A DNA stretch of 10,783 nt, taken from contig CAZIVR010000114.1 in the NCBI GenBank assembly GCA_964542745.1, positions 1-10,783 on the forward strand. Direction: 5' to 3'. The stretch is from DATKAB01 sp964542745. Lineage in GTDB: Bacteria > Eisenbacteria > RBG-16-71-46. Position 1 is the stretch's first letter, and each line of letters begins with the position of its first letter. Shown piece after piece: positions 1-5,677 of this stretch. Both the position numbers and the translations under genes were made by a program. The notes beneath the pieces are model-generated. The model was not told where the DNA came from, did no database searches, and was given only the letters and a program-made list of their open reading frames with translations.

Positions 1-867
1 CGCGGCCGCCTGCCGCGCGGTGCGGTCGGCGCCGGCGAGCGCCTCGCGGCCGCGGCGCGCGTGCTCCTCGCGCTCGCCCTGCTCGAGCAGCGCCACGCAT
101 GCGGCGAGCGTGGTGGGGGGCGGCGCGCCCAGGCGGTCGGCGCGCGCCAGCGTGCGGAAGAGCTCGCGATCGTCGGAGAAGACGAGGTGCAGCATGCCGC
201 CCGGCTGGAGCGACGCTTCGACATGGCCCGGCACGAAGGCGTCGTCGCAGGCGTGGTCGTCGTCGGCCGGGTAGGCGAGGCGCTTCCGCCAGAGGCGCGT
301 GGGCATGAAGGCGCCGTTGTGCCAGAACGTGAGCGAGCTGCCCTCGCCGAGCGCCACCTGCACGCGGCCGGGCACGCCGCCCACCACGCCGGGCACGTCG
401 TCGCGGGCCGATTGCACCGCGGCGGGCGCGCGCTGGACCGCGCACGGCGACACCATCAGCGTGGCGGCCGGCCCCGCGACCAGCCGGTAGCGCACGATCA
501 CCGCGTTGTGCCCGGTGATCGGGAGCAGCGCCTTCTCGATCTCCGCCCCGCCCGCGGCGTAGCGCCACACCGGCCACGGATCGCACTCGAACGCCGACGG
601 GCTGACGGCGAGGCGGCAGGAGTCGGCGCGGAAGGGGTGCGAGGAGAGTTCGAAGGAGTCGCCGCGCACCTGCAGACGCTCGTCGAGGCGCAGCAGCAGC
701 GTGACGAGGCGGCCGTGGGGCCCGGCCGCCGCGAGCCAGGCGTGCATGCGGCGGGTGGACGCGTCGGCGGCGGTCCCGGAGGCATAGCCGCCGAGGCCGT
801 TCGCGATCGTCCATTCGCGCGCGAGCCACTCCTGTGGGATGCCGCGGACTTCCTGTCCAGTGCGCAT
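1..867 (-). CDS. Glycogen debranching enzyme (amylo-alpha-1,6-glucosidase type), N-terminal part, cut by window edge
   Basis: The reverse strand reads openly from an ATG at 867 to base 1, giving 289 codons and no stop, so the C-terminal catalytic part lies outside the window. The N terminus carries the hallmark of the bacterial/archaeal debranching enzyme N-terminal domain: EW at residues 13-14, NGLGGYASGT at 23-32, and TRRMHAWL at 38-45. Further on, GRLVTLLLRLDE, DPWPVWRY and a VIVRYRL strand match the same beta-sandwich domain. In this family that domain helps bind the glucan, and an (alpha/alpha)6 barrel, expected downstream, hydrolyses alpha-1,6 branch points of glycogen in the cytoplasm. 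The frame is also open upstream to 973, but no ATG, GTG or TTG occurs there, so the 867 start is the only sensible one. No clear Shine-Dalgarno precedes it. It follows the deacetylase-like gene on the same strand, separated by a terminator-like hairpin, so it is probably transcribed separately. Confidence 0.88.
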   Translation of the reverse strand, partial: MRTGQEVRGIPQEWLAREWTIANGLGGYASGTAADASTRRMHAWLAAAGPHGRLVTLLLRLDERLQVRGDSFELSSHPFRADSCRLAVSPSAFECDPWPVWRYAAGGAEIEKALLPITGHNAVIVRYRLVAGPAATLMVSPCAVQRAPAAVQSARDDVPGVVGGVPGRVQVALGEGSSLTFWHNGAFMPTRLWRKRLAYPADDDHACDDAFVPGHVEASLQPGGMLHLVFSDDRELFRTLARADRLGAPPPTTLAACVALLEQGEREEHARRGREALAGADRTARQAAA

Positions 868-908
868 GCCGCCGGGAACATAACGGGGCCGGGGGGCGCG
901 GGCGAGGG

Positions 909-939
909 AAAAAAGCGGCTCCGGCCCGGGGCCGGGCCG
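909..939 (-). terminator. Probable intrinsic terminator after the deacetylase-like gene
   Basis: On the minus strand a GC-rich stem (arms 930-939 and 916-926, with one bulged base at 922 and one G-T pair) is followed after a single base by six T residues (A909-A914 on the plus strand). It lies 33 bases past the stop codon of the gene at 973-2157 and about 40 bases before the debranching enzyme start. That is where a Rho-independent terminator would separate the two genes. Folding was done by eye. Confidence 0.55.
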
Positions 940-972
940 TCGTCCGGGATCCGGACGAGCCGGGCGCCGCGC

Positions 973-2157
973 CTACCTCGCGGGCGGGCGGCGCAGCAGG
1001 GCCGAGAGCGGCACCAGGTCCACGGTCTTCAGCTTCGCCGGATCGAGCGCCGCGGGAAGCCAGCGGGCGCTGGTCTCGGTGCCGCGCAGCCAGATCACGC
1101 GCTGGCTCCCGGGCGGCGCGCTCGCCACCACGCCGCGCCAGGCCTTGTCGAGCGCCGTGGTCTTCTCCTGCCGGGCCTCGTGGTCGAAGGTGGCGTCGGG
1201 CTCCTCGTAGGACACGCCCAGCTGCGAGGCGAGCGGCCGGCACACCGCGCCCGGCGCCGGACTCAGGTGCACGAACGGCAGCCGCTCGCGCTTCAGCTCC
1301 TCGTAGATCGCGGTCATCACCGTCATGTCCTGCGTGGCCAGCGAGCCCATCAGGTTGGCCACCGCCACCACCGGTTTCGCGAGCGAGAGGTGCCGGCGGA
1401 ACTCGCTCGCGATCTTCGCGGGCTTCATGGTCACAAGCAGCGCGCCCGGCCCGGGCGAGACCTGCGGGTAGTTGACCGGCTCGAGCGGCAGGTGGAGCAC
1501 CACCTCGCGGTCGTGCCGCCGCGCCTCGCGATAGAGCGAGGCGCTGGCCTTCGCGTCGGGCGGGATCGCGACCGCGAAGGGAACGCGGAGCGCGAACAGC
1601 TTCCTCGCGAGGTCGGCGTTGTCGTCGCCGAATCCGTAAAGCACGAACGCCACCCGCGCCGGGTGCGCTTCGGTCTTCTCCTCGGGGCGCGCGCCGCGGG
1701 CCAGCACCACCTCGTGGGTGCGCATGGATCCGACGCCCACCACCAGCGTGACCTCGGAGGCGCCGTGGCCGAGGGCGCGCTCGCGCCCCGAGAACACCGT
1801 GCCGCCCGCCTGCCGGAGCGCGGCCACGATCGCGTAGTTGGCCTGCAGCAGCGAGGCCTCGGGACGGAGGCCGACCCGCCAGCGCACCTTCGCCTCGGAG
1901 GAGGCGCCCGGGAACTCGCGCACGCTGTCGCGCGGCACGGCGGCGGTCGCGAGCCCGCGCCGCACGTGGCGGGCCACGATCTGGGTGAGGCGGGCACGGT
2001 CGCCCCACTGGAACGCGCGCGCGATCGCGAACGCGCCGGCGTCGGAGCGCACGAATCGCACCAGCTCGCCGGCCGCGAAGACGAGCACGGCGATGCCGAG
2101 CAGCAGGAGCAGGAGCCGGGGTCCGGCGGGGGCGGATTTGGAGCGGCGCTTGGGCAT
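973..2157 (-). CDS. Membrane-anchored divergent polysaccharide deacetylase-like protein (YibQ/DUF610 fold), probably catalytically degenerate
   Basis: 394 residues. A basic N terminus precedes one hydrophobic segment (about residues 14-30), so it is probably anchored in the membrane with the rest outside the cytoplasm. Residues about 35-165 form a poorly conserved linker domain. Residues about 167-385 resemble the divergent polysaccharide deacetylase family (PF04748): RVAFVLYGFGDD at 168-179, a VPFAVAIPP strand at 192-200, VVLHLPLEP at 219-227, ANLMGS at 267-272 and LPFVHLSP at 293-300. As I recall the family, these sites normally read IDDLGY, HLPMEP, NNHMGS and LDSRT. Here the first acidic pair, the NHMGS histidine (Leu269) and the DS aspartate are replaced, so metal-dependent deacetylation seems unlikely; a structural or binding role is possible. 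The ATG at 2157 has no Shine-Dalgarno, but a strong promoter lies just upstream. The family call rests on motif spacing seen by eye. Confidence 0.75.
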   Translation of the reverse strand: MPKRRSKSAPAGPRLLLLLLGIAVLVFAAGELVRFVRSDAGAFAIARAFQWGDRARLTQIVARHVRRGLATAAVPRDSVREFPGASSEAKVRWRVGLRPEASLLQANYAIVAALRQAGGTVFSGRERALGHGASEVTLVVGVGSMRTHEVVLARGARPEEKTEAHPARVAFVLYGFGDDNADLARKLFALRVPFAVAIPPDAKASASLYREARRHDREVVLHLPLEPVNYPQVSPGPGALLVTMKPAKIASEFRRHLSLAKPVVAVANLMGSLATQDMTVMTAIYEELKRERLPFVHLSPAPGAVCRPLASQLGVSYEEPDATFDHEARQEKTTALDKAWRGVVASAPPGSQRVIWLRGTETSARWLPAALDPAKLKTVDLVPLSALLRRPPAR

Positions 2158-2172
2158 GGAGGAGAGATCGGC

Positions 2173-2201
2173 AACTTAGGCAGCGGCGAGGGGTGCGTCA
2201 A
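2173..2201 (-). promoter_or_regulatory. Sigma70-type promoter for the deacetylase-like gene
   Basis: The minus strand carries TTGACG (2201-2196), a 17-bp spacer and TAAGTT (2178-2173), close to the -35/-10 consensus and striking in DNA this GC-rich. The predicted transcription start, about seven bases after the -10, falls near 2166, only about ten bases before the ATG at 2157. The mRNA would therefore have almost no leader, consistent with the absence of a Shine-Dalgarno. Confidence 0.6.
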
Positions 2202-2233
2202 AGGCCCCCGGTAACCCTTTCCGCCCGGCCTTT

Positions 2234-2263
2234 TTGCCCTTCCCTGACACCGGCGGATAGAGC
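2234..2263 (+). promoter_or_regulatory. Candidate promoter for the cysteine-rich protein gene
   Basis: TTGCCC (2234-2239), an 18-bp spacer and TAGAGC (2258-2263) make a weak but plausible -35/-10 pair, predicting a start near 2270 and a leader of about 80 bases. The -10 lies inside the dyad at 2248-2268. The same TTGCxC-N18-TAGxxx layout occurs upstream of the gene at 8689. Weak match; no other obvious candidate is visible in the gap. Confidence 0.3.
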
Positions 2264-2268
2264 CGGTG
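2248..2268. repeat. 21-bp inverted repeat overlapping the candidate -10 (possible operator or hairpin)
   Basis: Perfect 7-bp arms CACCGGC (2248-2254) and GCCGGTG (2262-2268) flank a 7-base centre, GGATAGA. The dyad covers the candidate -10 of the rightward gene, where a repressor would block transcription. In RNA it could instead form a small hairpin followed by a short pyrimidine run (TCTTTTC). No known binding consensus is recognised. Confidence 0.4.
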
Positions 2269-2307
2269 ACAGTCTTTTCGACGGTTCGGCCGATCTTCCC
2301 CTTGTCC

Positions 2308-2326
2308 GCCGCCCGCCCCGGGCGGC
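2308..2326 (+). promoter_or_regulatory. GC-rich hairpin in the leader of the cysteine-rich protein gene
   Basis: Eight perfect G-C/C-G pairs (2308-2315 with 2319-2326) close a three-base loop, 14 bases before the Shine-Dalgarno at 2341. No U-run follows, so it is not a terminator. It could stabilise the transcript or, if regulated, affect access to the ribosome site. Confidence 0.4.
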
Positions 2327-2340
2327 AGCGATCGCTCCCT

Positions 2341-2347
2341 GGAGGTG
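2341..2347 (+). promoter_or_regulatory. Shine-Dalgarno fixing the GTG start at 2352
   Basis: GGAGGTG lies four bases before the GTG at 2352, and the codons that follow encode a signal peptide. This places the start there rather than at the in-frame ATG at 2193, which would add an unlikely 53-residue Arg/Pro-rich leader. The gene at 8689 has the same GGAGGTG-N4-GTG layout. Confidence 0.75.
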
Positions 2348-2351
2348 CACC

Positions 2352-3188
2352 GTGAAGCAGCTGCGACCCGTTTCCCTCGCGCTGGCCATCCTCGCCCTGT
2401 GCAGCTGGTCCGCAGCCGCCACCGCCTGCGATCAGCACAAGTCGAAGTCCGCCTCCGCCACCGCCGCGTCGGTGAAGGCCGCGGACGCCGGCTCGTGCTC
2501 GTACGCCAAGACCTCCGCCGTGACCGCGTCCGCCTCCGCGAAGCCCGCGGCGGCCGGCCACGCCTGCACCGCCGAGATGGCCGCCAACTGCACGGCCGAG
2601 ATGGCCGCCTCCTGCGCCGCGCACAAGTCGGCCAAGGCCGCGAACGCCTCGAAGGCCGCCGGCTGCTGCATGAGCAAGGGCGCCAAGGCTTCCGCCACCA
2701 CCGCCGCCGTCGCGCCGGGGGCCGAGAAGCCGCTCTACGTGAACGTCGGCGCGGGCCACGCGGGCTGCAGCGACAAGAGCGCGGCCAAGGTGTCGGGCCG
2801 TTCCGCCCACGCGGGATGCGACGGGTGCGCGCAGTTCAGCGACTGCGACCAGACCCTTCGCGAGATGGGCGCGGTGCTGCAGGTCGTGCCCCTCAAGAAC
2901 GGCGTGATGTACGTCTACACGGGCGACGCCTCCAAGGTGCGCTCGCTGCAGAGCACCATGGCGCAGCGCAGCGACGACATGGCGATGTTCGCCTCGGCCG
3001 GCACCTCCGCCCGCCTGTGCCCCGACTGCAAGCAGCTCCGCGGCGCGGCCATGAGCGGCAAGCTGGCGCGCGAGGTGGTCAACATCGAGGGCGGCTGCCT
3101 CACCCTCATGACGTCGAGCGATCCGGCCGTGGTGGCGCGCATCCACGCGCTGGCCGGTGTCGCGTCGTCGGCCCGGGCGAAGATCTGA
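2352..3188 (+). CDS. Exported cysteine-rich Ala/Lys-rich protein with two related C-terminal CxxC modules, unknown function
   Basis: 278 residues starting at GTG. Residues 1-25 look like a Sec signal peptide (basic start, LALAILAL core, AAATA cleavage region). Residues 27-125 are low-complexity Ala/Lys/Ser/Thr with scattered cysteines, including a tandem octapeptide TAEMAANC/TAEMAASC at 73-88 and a CC pair at 105-106. The C-terminal 125 residues look folded and contain two similar modules: about 153-206 (CDGC at 156-159, then VPLKNGVMYVYTGD) and about 220-269 (CPDC at 223-226, then VVNIEGGCLTLMTSSD). Each ends in an amphipathic helix (KVRSLQSTMA and VVARIHALAG). I count 15 cysteines (17, 26, 49, 72, 80, 88, 105, 106, 139, 156, 159, 165, 223, 226, 249). 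I do not recognise the family. A periplasmic metal-binding or thiol role is inference from the CxxC motifs and the HMA-like strand/helix rhythm. A two-component system follows it. Confidence 0.8.
   Translation: MKQLRPVSLALAILALCSWSAAATACDQHKSKSASATAASVKAADAGSCSYAKTSAVTASASAKPAAAGHACTAEMAANCTAEMAASCAAHKSAKAANASKAAGCCMSKGAKASATTAAVAPGAEKPLYVNVGAGHAGCSDKSAAKVSGRSAHAGCDGCAQFSDCDQTLREMGAVLQVVPLKNGVMYVYTGDASKVRSLQSTMAQRSDDMAMFASAGTSARLCPDCKQLRGAAMSGKLAREVVNIEGGCLTLMTSSDPAVVARIHALAGVASSARAKI
2568..2615 (+). repeat. 24-bp tandem duplication inside the cysteine-rich gene
   Basis: Two adjacent 24-base units (2568-2591 and 2592-2615) differ at three positions and encode TAEMAANC and TAEMAASC. The unit is a whole number of codons, so copy-number change would add or remove a cysteine without shifting the frame. 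Confidence 0.85.
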
Positions 3189-3210
3189 CCGCCGGGTTCC
3201 CTCGGTCCTC

Positions 3211-3242
3211 GCGGGCCGGCTCGCTCCAGCGGGCCGGCCCGC
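3211..3242 (+). terminator. Strong hairpin between the cysteine-rich gene and the kinase gene
   Basis: A perfect 10-bp GC stem (3211-3220 with 3233-3242) closes a 12-base loop, beginning 23 bases after the stop codon at 3188. Only CTTGCTG follows, with no real U-run, so it is not a classical intrinsic terminator. It could be a weak terminator, an mRNA 3' stabiliser or an attenuator before the kinase gene. Confidence 0.45.
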
Positions 3243-3249
3243 CTTGCTG

Positions 3250-4956
3250 ATGTCCTCCACCGACTCCACGCTTCCGCCCGCCGCCGACCCGCGCCGCGCC
3301 GCGCTCGAGGCCGCGCTCGCCGAGGCCCGCGCCCGCTCCGGCGCTCCCGGCACCGCCCCGGACCCCTCGCCGGTCCGTGCTAGGCTCCGCACCGCCATGG
3401 CCGTCCGACCGTTCCGCCGCCGCGTGCTGGTCGCGGTGCTCGTCGCCGTGGCCCTGCCGGCCATCCTGCTGGCCGGGCTCAGCGTGTACCTCACCGAGCG
3501 CATCACCCACAGCGTCGAGGCCGCGAGCGCGACCTACCATTCGTACGTGGGCCAGCAGATCGCCGAGGCGCTCGAGACCGACCTGATGTCGCACCTGAAG
3601 CGCGCGCTCGCCCCGGTGGAGACCGCGGTGAGCGCCGGCCTGGATCCGCGCGCGGCGCTGGCGGCGGTCCCGATGGAGGGCGACGGCTTCGCGGGCCCGC
3701 ACTTCGTTCCGGTGGACGACCTGAACGGCGTCTCGATCCTGCTGGTCGAGTCGCAGCCCCTGGTGTACGCCGCCGGCGAGGGGCGGCGGCGCCACCAGTA
3801 CTTCGCCGGGCTGCTGCTGCGCCGCGGGCCGCAGGACATCCTCGGCGCGGGCGGCTGGTGGCTGGACTCGAAGGAGTTCCTGCAGAAGCACCTCGCCGGG
3901 ATCGTGCGCGAGGCCCTGCCGGCCGATCCGCGCCTCTACGGGGGCATGGAGTCCATCCGCCACGTGGCCGTCGAGCTGTACGGGCCGGGAGGCGAGAAGA
4001 TCGGCTCGGTGGGCGAGCCGGTGGACGCCTCGACCGCGCGCACCGAGCCGCTCTCGGGCCCGTTCGAGCGCTTCACGGTGCGCACCTCGGCCGCGTCCAC
4101 CGCGAGCGTCACGCTCACCCGCCGGTTCGCCACGGTGGAGCTGGCGTTCATCGTCCTGATGGGCGCGATGATCCTCGGGGCGATCCTGTTCGGCTACCGC
4201 TACACGGTGCGGCAGCTCGAGCTGGCCGCGCTCAAGGCGAGCTTCGTGTCGAACGTGACCCACGAGCTCAAGACGCCGATCGCGCTGATCCGGCTCGCGG
4301 TCGAGACCCTCGAGCTGGACCGGGTCGCGAATCCCGAGGAGCGCGCGCGCTTCCTCGGGAGCATCTCGCGCGAGACCACCAAGCTGACGCGGCTGGTGGA
4401 CAACATCCTGGACCTGGCGCGCTTCGAGGCCGGGCACCACCGCCTGCAGCTCGCGCCCGTGGACCTCGCGAAGGTGGCGCGCGAGACGGTCGAGACCTTC
4501 AAGCCGCGCCTCGACCACGCCCAGTTCCACGTCGAGATGGACCTGCCCGCGGACCTGCCGTGGGTGCGCGGGGACGCCATCGCGCTCTCCCACTGCGTGC
4601 TCAACCTGCTGGACAACGCGGTCAAGTACTCCAAAGATGACCGCACGCTGCGGGTCTCGGCCTCGGCGGGGAACGGCGACGTGTCCCTGTCGGTCGCCGA
4701 CCGCGGCATCGGGATCCCGCACGGCGACCGCCGCAGGATCTTCGAGAAGTTCGTGAGAATCGAGCAGGGCCTCGTGCACGACGTGAAGGGCGCGGGGCTC
4801 GGGCTCTCGCTGGTGCAGCAGATCATGCGCGCCCACGGCGGGCGCGTCGAAGTGACCGGAAATCCGGGCGGCGGCAGCGTGTTCACGCTGGTGCTCCCGG
4901 CCGCGCAGGAATCCGCGGCGCCCCGCGAGGCCGCCGGCGCCGCGAGCGGTGCCTGA
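3250..4956 (+). CDS. Sensor histidine kinase, two membrane segments, no HAMP domain
   Basis: 568 residues from the ATG at 3250. After an Ala/Pro-rich N terminus come a first membrane segment (about 59-81), an extracytoplasmic sensor region of about 214 residues with no recognisable fold, and a second segment (about 296-316). The HisKA helix has the H-box SNVTHELKTP with phosphoacceptor His338 only about 20 residues after the membrane, leaving no room for a HAMP domain. The ATP-binding domain shows the N-box NLLDNAVKY (452-460), G1 DRGIGIP (484-490), the F-box FEKFV (498-502) and G2 GAGLGLS (514-520). All key residues are present, so it should be active. The partner is the regulator 11 bp downstream. 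The start is uncertain: neither 3250 nor the in-frame ATG at 3397 (Met50, just before the first membrane segment) has a clear Shine-Dalgarno. I prefer 3250 because codon use stays coding-like from there; the ATG at 3397 has a TAGGCT ten bases upstream and could be a leaderless start. Confidence 0.93.
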   Translation: MSSTDSTLPPAADPRRAALEAALAEARARSGAPGTAPDPSPVRARLRTAMAVRPFRRRVLVAVLVAVALPAILLAGLSVYLTERITHSVEAASATYHSYVGQQIAEALETDLMSHLKRALAPVETAVSAGLDPRAALAAVPMEGDGFAGPHFVPVDDLNGVSILLVESQPLVYAAGEGRRRHQYFAGLLLRRGPQDILGAGGWWLDSKEFLQKHLAGIVREALPADPRLYGGMESIRHVAVELYGPGGEKIGSVGEPVDASTARTEPLSGPFERFTVRTSAASTASVTLTRRFATVELAFIVLMGAMILGAILFGYRYTVRQLELAALKASFVSNVTHELKTPIALIRLAVETLELDRVANPEERARFLGSISRETTKLTRLVDNILDLARFEAGHHRLQLAPVDLAKVARETVETFKPRLDHAQFHVEMDLPADLPWVRGDAIALSHCVLNLLDNAVKYSKDDRTLRVSASAGNGDVSLSVADRGIGIPHGDRRRIFEKFVRIEQGLVHDVKGAGLGLSLVQQIMRAHGGRVEVTGNPGGGSVFTLVLPAAQESAAPREAAGAASGA

Positions 4957-4962
4957 AGGAGG
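4957..4962 (+). promoter_or_regulatory. Shine-Dalgarno for the response regulator
   Basis: AGGAGG starts immediately after the kinase stop codon (TGA 4954-4956, sharing the preceding A) and lies five bases before the GTG at 4968. It fixes the GTG start and shows translation is reinitiated within one transcript. Confidence 0.8.
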
Positions 4963-4967
4963 AGAAC

Positions 4968-5672
4968 GTGACGAGCAATCCCAAGCGCGTGCTGATCGTG
5001 GAGGACGAGGAGGGGCTGCTGGACGGCCTCGCCCACAACTTCCGCTACGAAGGCTACGAAGTGCTCACGGCGCGCACCGGCCAGGAGGGCCTGCGCACCG
5101 CCCTCAAGCAGAAACCCGACGTGGTGCTGCTCGACATCATGCTGCCCGAGAAGGACGGGTTCACCGTGCTCAAGGAGCTGCGCCAGCGCCACCGCGACAT
5201 CCCGGTGCTGGTGATGACGGCGCGCAACTTCGAAGCCGACGTGCTGAAGGGCTTCGATCTCGGCGCCGACGACTACGTGACCAAGCCCTTCGGCGTGAAG
5301 GAGCTGATCGCGCGGGTGAAGCGGTTGGTGCAGCGCGGACCCGCCGGCGGCCCCGCGCCCGGCCCGACGATCTACAAGTTCGGCGACGTCGAGGTGCGCT
5401 TCGAACCCCGCGAGGTGTACAAGGCGGGCAAGCAGGTGGCGCTCTCCTTCAAGGAATTCGAGCTCCTCAAGTACCTGATCGAGCACCGCGGCCGCACCGT
5501 CAGCCGCGAGGAGCTGCTCGAGGAGATCTGGGGCGTGGACGAGGAGCTGGGCGTCACGACGCGCACCGTGGACACCCACGTCTCCAACCTGCGCTCCAAG
5601 CTCGGGGCGGGCTTCGCCCAGCCGTTCATCGTCGCGGTCCACAAGGTGGGCTACAAGTTCGTGGAGCCGTAG
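4968..5672 (+). CDS. OmpR/PhoB-family response regulator
   Basis: 234 residues, GTG start. The receiver domain (about 6-118) has the acidic pair Glu12-Asp13, phosphoacceptor Asp56 in DVVLLDIMLP, Thr84 in LVMTAR and Lys106 in DDYVTKPFG: a complete active site. After a short Gly/Pro linker (about 124-132), a winged-helix Trans_reg_C domain (about 135-233) includes LSFKEFELLKYL, the TRTVDTHVSNLRSKLG recognition region and the GYKF hairpin. It should bind DNA repeats when phosphorylated by the kinase just upstream. The length is typical of the family. The gene order is kinase then regulator; many OmpR-type pairs are in the reverse order. The next gene starts five bases after its stop, so all three are probably co-transcribed. 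Its target genes cannot be told from the window. Confidence 0.95.
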   Translation: MTSNPKRVLIVEDEEGLLDGLAHNFRYEGYEVLTARTGQEGLRTALKQKPDVVLLDIMLPEKDGFTVLKELRQRHRDIPVLVMTARNFEADVLKGFDLGADDYVTKPFGVKELIARVKRLVQRGPAGGPAPGPTIYKFGDVEVRFEPREVYKAGKQVALSFKEFELLKYLIEHRGRTVSREELLEEIWGVDEELGVTTRTVDTHVSNLRSKLGAGFAQPFIVAVHKVGYKFVEP

Positions 5673-5677
5673 GGCCG

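Noticed and set aside
498..881. A 127-codon minus-strand open frame in the debranching enzyme region
   Set aside because: It is frame-shifted relative to the debranching enzyme; Ser/Arg/Pro/Cys-rich translation, while the adjacent frame carries the NGLGGYASGT motif.
61..2214. A 717-codon plus-strand open frame opposite the debranching and deacetylase-like genes
   Set aside because: The product is Arg/His/Gly/Ala-rich with no domain motifs. It spans two real minus-strand genes and their terminator. It is an antisense shadow of GC-biased codons.
2193..2351. An upstream ATG extending the cysteine-rich protein by 53 residues
   Set aside because: The extension would bury the signal peptide and run through the candidate promoter; the GTG at 2352 has an ideal GGAGGTG.
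1431..3506. A 691-codon minus-strand open frame across the divergent promoter and the cysteine-rich gene
   Set aside because: It runs through a promoter region and overlaps recognisable genes on both strands, and its translation is Gly/Arg low-complexity.
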